Shown here piece after piece: positions 6,977 through 11,901 of a stretch of 11,901 bases of DNA. The position numbers and the translations under genes are program-made. The DNA is taken from the NCBI GenBank assembly GCA_031268245.1, contig JAIRXN010000223.1, positions 1 through 11,901 of the forward strand. Direction: 5' to 3'. Every line of letters begins with the position of its first letter. The first letter of the stretch is position 1. This DNA comes from Treponema sp. (GTDB taxonomy: Bacteria > Spirochaetota > Spirochaetia > Treponematales > Breznakiellaceae). The notes under the pieces were generated by a model. That model saw only the letters and a program-made list of their open reading frames with translations, did not search any database and was not told the DNA's origin.

Positions 6977-7657
6977 TTATAGTTTTCCTTCCCCTGTATC
7001 TATAACATAGTGGCTGAACGCATTGATTACCATGGTATCCTGAAATTTGGTAACCCGTATGTCCCGCAGATCGTAGAGGTGGATATGACCGTGGATAAGG
7101 TATGCGGGCCTGAAGACCTTCATGAACCAGACGAAAGCCTTAAAACCCTGGTGGCAGCGGTCTTCCTTGTCATGGATCCCCCTGGGGGAAGCATGGGTAA
7201 GCAGAATATCCAGGTAGCGCCCCCGGAAAACCCGGTTGAAGAGGAGCCGGGGCAGTTTCTTTATTATTTCGAGGTACATCTGAAAGTCGCTGTACTGGTT
7301 TTCTCCGTAATTGTAACGAATGGAACCTCCCAGCCCCATGAAGATAAGACCATCCTGAATTTTCATCCGGAAACCTATGTGGGAAGCGCCGGAACCCCTG
7401 ATCTCATGAATGCCTTCCGTGCCGTCGGAGGAATTGAAGGAGGGGCTTTCCCTCTTCCGGTAGTAACGGAGTTCCTCCGCATGGTGGTTCCCGAAGACAA
7501 AAAGCATAGGTTTGTTGAGGCTTGAAACGACAAAATCGAGATAATCCATGGGGAGATCCCCGGCGGCAAGAACTATATCTACATCTCCGAACCGTTCTTT
7601 TATCGTATTTGAATAAACCAGTGGATCGATTTGATCTGAGATGCAGAGTATCTTCAT
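6977..7657 (-). CDS. Calcineurin-like metallophosphoesterase
   Basis: A 226-residue single-domain phosphoesterase. Motifs in order: SDQID (7-11), AAGDLP (31-36) with Asp34, FGNHH (55-59) with Asn57/His58, LLTHASP (152-158) with His155, and HGHIH (189-193) with His191 and His193. These form the dinuclear metal site of calcineurin-type enzymes, except that the usual His of the first D-x-H motif is Ile10 (Asp8-Gln-Ile). Substrate (nucleotide, cyclic nucleotide, phosphoprotein or lipid) cannot be told from sequence. The start at 7657 is chosen because MKILCISDQID begins exactly at the first catalytic strand and a GGAAA lies just upstream; a longer frame to 7846 would run antisense through the signal peptide of the neighbouring TPR gene. 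First gene of the minus-strand operon, with a candidate promoter immediately upstream. Confidence 0.88.
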   Translation of the reverse strand: MKILCISDQIDPLVYSNTIKERFGDVDIVLAAGDLPMDYLDFVVSSLNKPMLFVFGNHHAEELRYYRKRESPSFNSSDGTEGIHEIRGSGASHIGFRMKIQDGLIFMGLGGSIRYNYGENQYSDFQMYLEIIKKLPRLLFNRVFRGRYLDILLTHASPRGIHDKEDRCHQGFKAFVWFMKVFRPAYLIHGHIHLYDLRDIRVTKFQDTMVINAFSHYVIDTGEGKL

Positions 7658-7681
7658 GATTTCCGATAATTTGAGTATAAT
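7653..7681 (+). promoter_or_regulatory. Candidate promoter of the TPR/AI-2E/ACT operon
   Basis: A perfect -10 box TATAAT (7676-7681) has a weak -35 candidate TTCATG (7653-7658) at 17 bases, which covers the start codon of the divergent phosphoesterase gene. Transcription would start near 7688, about 31 bases before the TPR gene ATG. A purine-rich ribosome binding region, GGAAGGGGAGGG (7705-7716), follows. Confidence 0.45.
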
Positions 7682-7702
7682 GGAGATAGAAAGATATGGA
7701 AA
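7674..7702 (-). promoter_or_regulatory. Candidate promoter of the metallophosphoesterase operon
   Basis: On the minus strand TTTCCA (7702-7697) and TATACT (7679-7674) are separated by 17 bases. The start point would be near 7667, giving a leader of only about ten bases, which still holds the GGAAA before the ATG at 7657. Its -10 box overlaps that of the divergent promoter by four bases. Confidence 0.4.
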
Positions 7703-7718
7703 GAGGAAGGGGAGGGAT

Positions 7719-8426
7719 ATGAAAAAGCTATTGTGTACCGCGGTTGTCCTTTTCGGCCTCGGTTTTTCCCTCAATGCCCAGAATGCCCAGAGTGACTTTG
7801 CCAAAGGTGAAGAATTTTTCATGCAGAACAAGCCGAAAGAGGCCATGCCCTATCTGGAGAATTCCGTGGCCGCGGATTCTGCCAATCTGAAGGCTTTTCT
7901 CTATCTGGGAATTGTCTACCAGCAGTTGGATATGACGGATGAGGCCATAGCGGTATACCGGAAGGTTCTGCCCAGAGGCGGAGACGAAACCGCCAGGATT
8001 GCCTATAACCTGGGAAACGCATATTATAGCAAGGGGAATGCCGTTTTTGCCGATCAATTCTATACTCAGGCAATTGAGGCCGATCCTGCCTATGCCCCGG
8101 CATACCTTAACCGGGGGAACACCCGGATAAAATCGGAGTCCCGCAGGGAAGCGGTATCCGATTATGAGACTTTCCTTACTCTGGAGCCCCGGTCTCCCAA
8201 ACGGCCTGATATTGAAAGGCTGATCGCCTTTATCCGGGAAGAATTTGCCGCGGAAGAACGGCGGCGGATCATGGAAGAGGAGGCCGCCAGGGCGGCGGCG
8301 GAACGGCGGCAGCAGCTTTTGGATGAGCTTACCGCATCACTTCAGGCTGCATCCGCGGAAACCCAGGGTCTTTCGGCAGGTTCCGAAGGTGTCGAGGGTT
8401 ATGAAGGCGAATTTGAACTGGAATAG
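7719..8426 (+). CDS. Exported TPR protein with Ala/Glu/Arg helix and acidic tail
   Basis: A 235-residue protein starting at the ATG at 7719 behind a strong ribosome binding region. Residues 1-20 (MKKLLCTAVVLFGLGFSLNA) form a Sec signal peptide with likely cleavage after Ala20; Cys6 is not in a lipobox, so a periplasmic rather than lipoprotein fate is expected. Residues 23-159 hold about four TPR-like repeats, with the small residue of each first helix at Gly30, Gly64, Gly99 and Gly133, and typical A/P positions (for example AIEADPAYAPAYLNRG). Residues 174-200 are an Ala/Glu/Arg-rich helix that may form a coiled coil, and the last 15 residues are Gly/Glu-rich and acidic. TPR proteins are docking scaffolds; no enzyme domain is present. 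It is the first gene of the plus-strand operon, followed after nine bases by a second TPR gene, so the two products probably act in the same assembly. Partner unknown. Confidence 0.85.
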   Translation: MKKLLCTAVVLFGLGFSLNAQNAQSDFAKGEEFFMQNKPKEAMPYLENSVAADSANLKAFLYLGIVYQQLDMTDEAIAVYRKVLPRGGDETARIAYNLGNAYYSKGNAVFADQFYTQAIEADPAYAPAYLNRGNTRIKSESRREAVSDYETFLTLEPRSPKRPDIERLIAFIREEFAAEERRRIMEEEAARAAAERRQQLLDELTASLQAASAETQGLSAGSEGVEGYEGEFELE

Positions 8427-8438
8427 GAGAGTTATGTG
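8425..8438 (+). promoter_or_regulatory. Ribosome binding site and GTG start overlapping an out-of-frame ATG
   Basis: AGGAGA (8425-8430) overlaps the stop codon of the first TPR gene and lies five bases before GTG (8436), the only start that includes the membrane anchor of the second TPR protein. The sequence ATGTG also offers an ATG at 8434 in another frame, which reads only three codons (M-C-I) before TAG. Confidence 0.7.
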
Positions 8439-10520
8439 TATATAGACAGAAAACTAATCATCATCGGCGCCGCGGGTGTCCTTCTTATCATCCTTTTGAC
8501 GCTGGGGGGGATCTTTCTCTTCGGCAGGAAGAGAGGCTTAGAGGTTTCAGGCGGGAAGACCGAAACAACTCTGTCTTCCGGCGCGGACCTAAATCAGCCG
8601 CGGCAAAATACCCTGAACCTGGCAAGGGATTACATCAGTCAGGGTGAATATGTCCGGGCCCTGGATCTTTTGGACAGGCTTCTGATTGAGGATTCTTCCG
8701 ATGCCGAAGCCCGCGAATTGCGGGATCTGGCCTTGCGGGAGCGCAGCCTCCGTGAGGCGGATTCTTCCCGCGCAAGTCTTGATGCGGCCGAGGAAGCGCT
8801 TCGCCAGGCCGCGGCCCGGCAGGCTTCCCCGGTGGTGGATGCCGCCGCCGTAGCCGCCGCTCTGCAGACCATGTCCCGGACAAACCAATTGAGCGAGGGG
8901 GAACGGCAGGCCCAGGCCGAGCGTGAGGCGGCCCGTGTCCGGCAGGCCGAAGAGGAGCGGCAGCGTCAGGAAGCCTTGGCCGCGGAAAGGGCTCAGCAGG
9001 AAGCGGAACAGAGAGCCGCCGCGGAGGCGGAAGCCGCCCGCCGCAAGGCCCAGGAAGAAGAGTTGGCGCGGCAGTCCCGTGAACTGCGGGAGAAGATGCA
9101 GACGGTCAACGATCTGGTGAGTCAGGGCAAGGCTCTTCTTGCAAAAGACAGTTTTGAAGAGGCAAAGGCCGTCTTTGAGGATGCCCGGTCGCGGATGCCT
9201 CCCGGAGAGAACCGTTTTGAGGGGCAGAAACTCTCTGAAATGGCCGATACCTGGTACGACGCATATTCACGGCACCGGCAGGACGAATCCGGGGCGGATG
9301 CCGCCACACAGACCGGCGCCCTGGTTTCCGGGGCTTTGGCAAAGGATGCCGCTCAGGCTCAGCCCCACTATACCATGGGAAAACTCTACCGGGATCTCTA
9401 TCAATGGGATAATGCCGTTAAGGAATTCAAAGATTCGGTTCGCCTTGAACCGAATAACTATATCTACTCTTTCGATCTCGGACGGGCTTATTACCAGTCC
9501 CGGAATTTCCCCGAAGCCCGGCAGGCATTCGAGGCCGCAACCCATCTGAAGGCCGACTTTGAACCTGCCTGGTACAATCTGGGAGGAACGCTCAGGGCTC
9601 TCGGCCGGACGGATGACGCCCTCAATGCGTACCGGAAGGCCGTTTCGGTAAAGCCCGATTATGCCGTTGCCCACCGGGAGATCGGCCGGATTCTGGCGCT
9701 CAGGGGAGACAACAGGGGCGCCATCGAAGCCTTCAACAAGGCTCTGCAGTACAATCCCAATGATGTGGCTGCCCTGAGGGAACTCGGTATCGCCCAGAAT
9801 GTTACGGGCAACTTCAGTGCAGCGGAGGCTTCATTCAACAAGGCGCTTATGGGCGACAGTAATGATGCGCAGACCAACTACAACATGGCGGTGGTAAAGA
9901 TCAGTCTGGGTAAGGGGAATGAGGCGGTGAGTTTTGCGCAGAAGGCGGTAGACAAGGCTTCCGGCAATGCCAACTATGTCTATACCCTGGGCCTTTCGTA
10001 TGAGAGCGCCGGAAATCTTGACGGCGCCATCCGCTCCTATGCCAATGCCGCATCTCTGGATCCCTCTTACGTAAAGCCGCGGGCCAATCTGGGGAACATA
10101 TATCTGGCAAATGGTTTTACCGATGAAGCGCTCCGCTATCTGAGCGAAGCCTTCAAACTGGAACCCGCCAATTTTGAGGTAAACAATAACCTTGGCGGAG
10201 TCTATGCCCGGCAGGAAAACTGGACAGGCAGCATGGACCATTACGAGCGCGCCCTGCGGGCAAAGCCCCGCGATCCGACTGTATTGCTCAATCTTTCCAG
10301 GGCCTATGCGGGAGCCGGAAAACTCGACAAGGCGCGGGACACCTACGAGGAACTACTCGGCATCGAAAAGAACAACTGGGATGCCGCCATGGAGCTGGGC
10401 AAAACCTATGCAAGTCTTGGGGATTCGGGAGAAGCCAAAAAAGTTCTCGATGATTTGCTGAAGCGGAATCCTTCCTATGCCCAGCGCAGTGAAGTTGAAC
10501 GTATTTTGGCCGGCCTATGA
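8436..10520 (+). CDS. Membrane-anchored protein with coiled coil and eleven TPRs
   Basis: A 694-residue scaffold protein. Layout: short N-terminus, one transmembrane helix (about 7-30) flanked by basic residues on both sides (Arg5-Lys6; Arg31-Lys32-Arg33), so orientation is not certain; a single TPR-like hairpin (about 58-100); a long Ala/Glu/Gln/Arg-rich helix (about 108-220), probably a coiled coil; a second isolated TPR-like hairpin (about 222-255); then eleven consecutive TPRs (308-681) whose position-8 residues are exactly 34 apart (315, 349, 383, 417, 451, 485, 519, 553, 587, 621, 655), mostly Gly, with Ala485 and Ser621 as exceptions. The design is a rod carrying a peptide-binding superhelix, suited to organising an envelope or membrane complex. 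Translation starts at GTG 8436. The TGA stop overlaps the ATG of the AI-2E-type gene (ATGA), implying coupled synthesis. No enzymatic domain is present; specific function unknown. Confidence 0.88.
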   Translation: MYIDRKLIIIGAAGVLLIILLTLGGIFLFGRKRGLEVSGGKTETTLSSGADLNQPRQNTLNLARDYISQGEYVRALDLLDRLLIEDSSDAEARELRDLALRERSLREADSSRASLDAAEEALRQAAARQASPVVDAAAVAAALQTMSRTNQLSEGERQAQAEREAARVRQAEEERQRQEALAAERAQQEAEQRAAAEAEAARRKAQEEELARQSRELREKMQTVNDLVSQGKALLAKDSFEEAKAVFEDARSRMPPGENRFEGQKLSEMADTWYDAYSRHRQDESGADAATQTGALVSGALAKDAAQAQPHYTMGKLYRDLYQWDNAVKEFKDSVRLEPNNYIYSFDLGRAYYQSRNFPEARQAFEAATHLKADFEPAWYNLGGTLRALGRTDDALNAYRKAVSVKPDYAVAHREIGRILALRGDNRGAIEAFNKALQYNPNDVAALRELGIAQNVTGNFSAAEASFNKALMGDSNDAQTNYNMAVVKISLGKGNEAVSFAQKAVDKASGNANYVYTLGLSYESAGNLDGAIRSYANAASLDPSYVKPRANLGNIYLANGFTDEALRYLSEAFKLEPANFEVNNNLGGVYARQENWTGSMDHYERALRAKPRDPTVLLNLSRAYAGAGKLDKARDTYEELLGIEKNNWDAAMELGKTYASLGDSGEAKKVLDDLLKRNPSYAQRSEVERILAGL
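9357..10478 (+). repeat. Array of eleven 34-residue TPR units in coding sequence
   Basis: Eleven units of 102 bases each encode TPRs 308-681 with no insertion or deletion between units. The units have diverged at the DNA level and no long identical repeats are seen, so this is an old protein repeat, not a recent tandem expansion. Confidence 0.85.
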
Positions 10521-11632
10521 ACAATACTCCGGAACGGACAATCCAGAATCTGGTTCTGGGCGTCATACTTGTTGTGCTGCTCCTTGTGGTATGCCGGCTT
10601 TTTGCGCCTTTTTTTACAGTTCTGCTCTGGTCGGTGCTGCTCTATATTATTTTGAGCCCTCTCCATCGCCGGTTTATACGGAAGCTTAGATTCAAAACCC
10701 GCAGGGAGATGCTTCTTAAAAATATCTGGGCAGCGGTTTTTGCCTTTCTTACATTGGCAGTAATTCTACTGCCTCTTTCTTTTGTAGGTTCGCTTTTTTT
10801 AAGGCAGATTCTGGATCTTCTCCGCCTGGTCCGGAATGTTTTCTATGCACGGCCTGCCATAATGAGCGACGCCATTGAAAGCGTAACGGATTTTTTGCGG
10901 GAATTCAGTTCCGGGCAAATTGATATTTCCTCCGATGAAATTTGGCGTCAGATCTTTGTCGCTCTCAGTTCCGGGCTTCAAAACCTGGTGTCCATGAGCA
11001 GTAATTTTGCCCGCAATGTGGGAAGCTTTGTGCTCGGCATCATACTTCTGCTCTTCTGTCTCTTCTTTCTATTTGCCGACGGTCCTTACCTTTCAAGGCT
11101 TGTACTTCGCGCCATTCCCATCAAGCGGGAGTACCTTAGTACCCTGAAAAAGAAATTCATGGAAATAACAAGGAATCTGATTTCAGGCTATATCATGGTA
11201 GCCCTGATTCAGGCGGTGGTAGCCTACATTGTTTTTACCATTTTCCATGTGCAGGGAGCCCTGGTTTTTGCGGCCTTTACCTTTGTTGCGGTATTTATAC
11301 CCATGATCGGGGGCGGCCTTGTGTGGCTTCCCCTGGGAATTCTGCGTCTTGCCATGGGAAATATCGCCGGAGGCATACTGTTTCTGGCGGTTTCGGGGTT
11401 CTGTATTTCCCTTCTGGATAATTTTCTCCGCCCCATGTTCTTAAGGGATCGTATCCAACTGCATCCCATGATCATCTTCTTTGCCATTTTCGGCGGACTA
11501 CGGGTATTTGGTTTTAACGGCCTCATTTTGGGGCCCATGGTGGTGATCCTCTTCCTTACGGTACTTGATCTTTTCCTTACGGAGCACAGTATGAGTCATG
11601 AAGAGGATATTGATTTGACGGAGCAGGTATGA
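10517..11632 (+). CDS. AI-2E/PerM-family membrane protein
   Basis: A 371-residue polytopic inner-membrane protein of the family once called UPF0118 (Pfam AI-2E_transport). Hydrophobic segments lie at about 12-30, 32-48, 70-92, 170-188, 222-243, 246-270, 274-300 and 315-350, with a soluble stretch of about 75 residues after the first three, as usual for the family. Family-typical motifs: FLFADGPYLSRLVLRAIP (184-201), the Gly/Pro-rich VFIPMIGGGLVWLPLG (259-274), DNFLRPMFLRDR (301-312), and HPMIIFFAIFGGLRVFG with GLILGPM (316-341). Members have been linked to autoinducer export and to sodium/proton exchange, so the substrate should not be assumed. The start overlaps the preceding stop (ATGA at 10517-10520) without a clear ribosome binding site, and the stop overlaps the next start (ATGA at 11629-11632). 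Cotranscription with two TPR scaffolds suggests a membrane complex. Confidence 0.92.
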   Translation: MNNTPERTIQNLVLGVILVVLLLVVCRLFAPFFTVLLWSVLLYIILSPLHRRFIRKLRFKTRREMLLKNIWAAVFAFLTLAVILLPLSFVGSLFLRQILDLLRLVRNVFYARPAIMSDAIESVTDFLREFSSGQIDISSDEIWRQIFVALSSGLQNLVSMSSNFARNVGSFVLGIILLLFCLFFLFADGPYLSRLVLRAIPIKREYLSTLKKKFMEITRNLISGYIMVALIQAVVAYIVFTIFHVQGALVFAAFTFVAVFIPMIGGGLVWLPLGILRLAMGNIAGGILFLAVSGFCISLLDNFLRPMFLRDRIQLHPMIIFFAIFGGLRVFGFNGLILGPMVVILFLTVLDLFLTEHSMSHEEDIDLTEQV

Positions 11633-11898
11633 ACGCGATCATTACGGTAGTGGGAACCGACAGGGTCGGTATCATAGCCAGAGTTTCCGCATTTCTGGCG
11701 GAACGGAACATCAACATCGAAGATATCAGCCAGACCATCCTGTCGGGGAACTTCGTCATGATGATGATGGTAAACCTTTCGTCTTCCGCGTCCGCCCTGG
11801 AGACCGTCAAAAAGGACCTGGACCGGTTGGGGGAAACGCTGGGCGTTTCCGTCAGCATGATGCATGAAACCGTTTTCAGCGCCATGCACCGCATATAG
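11629..11898 (+). CDS. UPF0237-type ACT-domain protein
   Basis: A complete 89-residue protein made of one ACT domain. It begins with the strand MNAIITVVGTDRVGIIARVS, where GTDRVGI is the usual ligand-loop signature, followed by a helix and NINIEDISQTILSGNFVMMM; the length and the Met-rich second strand fit the UPF0237 family. ACT domains bind amino acids or other small effectors and regulate partner proteins. There is no catalytic or DNA-binding part. The ATG overlaps the stop of the AI-2E-type gene (ATGA) and GGAG lies about eight bases upstream. In many bacteria the gene is followed by a DUF711/UPF0210 gene; here only GAC remains after the TAG, so the neighbour lies outside the window. Confidence 0.9.
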   Translation: MNAIITVVGTDRVGIIARVSAFLAERNINIEDISQTILSGNFVMMMMVNLSSSASALETVKKDLDRLGETLGVSVSMMHETVFSAMHRI

Positions 11899-11901
11899 GA
11901 C

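Noticed and set aside
6197..6982. 261-codon plus-strand open frame opposite the ParB-like gene
   Set aside because: Long Phe runs mirror Glu/Lys-rich coding sequence on the other strand; no motif, no ribosome binding site, and the minus-strand gene fits its operon.
7010..7525. 171-codon plus-strand open frame opposite the metallophosphoesterase
   Set aside because: The opposite strand carries all phosphoesterase motifs; this frame shows none and is a codon-bias shadow.
7641..7718. Upstream extension of the first TPR gene
   Set aside because: The ATG at 7719 has a strong ribosome binding site and begins a clean signal peptide; the extension would cover the promoter.
7658..7846. N-terminal extension of the metallophosphoesterase
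   Set aside because: It would run antisense across the promoter region and signal peptide of the divergent TPR gene; the catalytic domain starts exactly at 7657.
1..11901. Mobile elements, CRISPR arrays, tRNA or rRNA genes
   Set aside because: No transposase, integrase, spaced direct repeats or cloverleaf sequence was seen; the window is compact ordinary coding DNA.

Overview
The window reads as chromosomal DNA from a spirochaete, most likely a Treponema-like lineage. This rests on the feel of the proteins (TPR proteins rich in Ala/Glu/Arg, codon use, G+C of roughly half or a little more) and is an inference; no rRNA or other marker gene is present to settle it. Coding density is high, with no tRNA, rRNA, insertion sequence, CRISPR array or prophage gene visible.

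Layout. (1) At the left edge, on the minus strand, is the first 73 codons of a gene whose product resembles the N-terminus of DUF342/FapA-type proteins. It diverges from (2) pgi, glucose-6-phosphate isomerase (400-1986, plus), whose transcript would carry a leader able to fold into two hairpins. (3) Convergent with pgi is a membrane-bound hybrid histidine kinase with a C-terminal receiver (2013-4034, minus), with no partner regulator in the window. (4) A tight four-gene minus-strand operon follows (7657 down to 4168): calcineurin-like metallophosphoesterase, ParB/sulfiredoxin-fold-like protein, pyridoxal kinase PdxY, and an M28-type zinc peptidase homologue. Gene gaps are 0 to 4 bases. (5) Diverging from it is a plus-strand operon (7719-11898): an exported TPR protein, a membrane-anchored protein with eleven TPRs in exact 34-residue register, an AI-2E/PerM-type membrane protein, and a small UPF0237-type ACT-domain protein. 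The last two junctions are ATGA stop/start overlaps.

How it works together. Pgi is core glycolysis and PdxY is vitamin B6 salvage. The two TPR proteins look like an envelope scaffold pair cotranscribed with a polytopic membrane protein. The ACT protein ends three bases before the window edge and in many bacteria is followed by a DUF711/UPF0210 gene, which would be expected just outside. The minus-strand operon combines apparently unrelated enzymes, two of which depart from their family's metal-binding signature (no His in the DxH motif of the phosphoesterase; Asp in place of the last His ligand of the M28 protein). No obvious defence, secretion or mobile system was found. The most curious items are the two atypical metal sites in one operon, the ParB-like protein of unknown role, the face-to-face -10 elements at 7674-7681, the pgi leader, and the unresolved start of the kinase.
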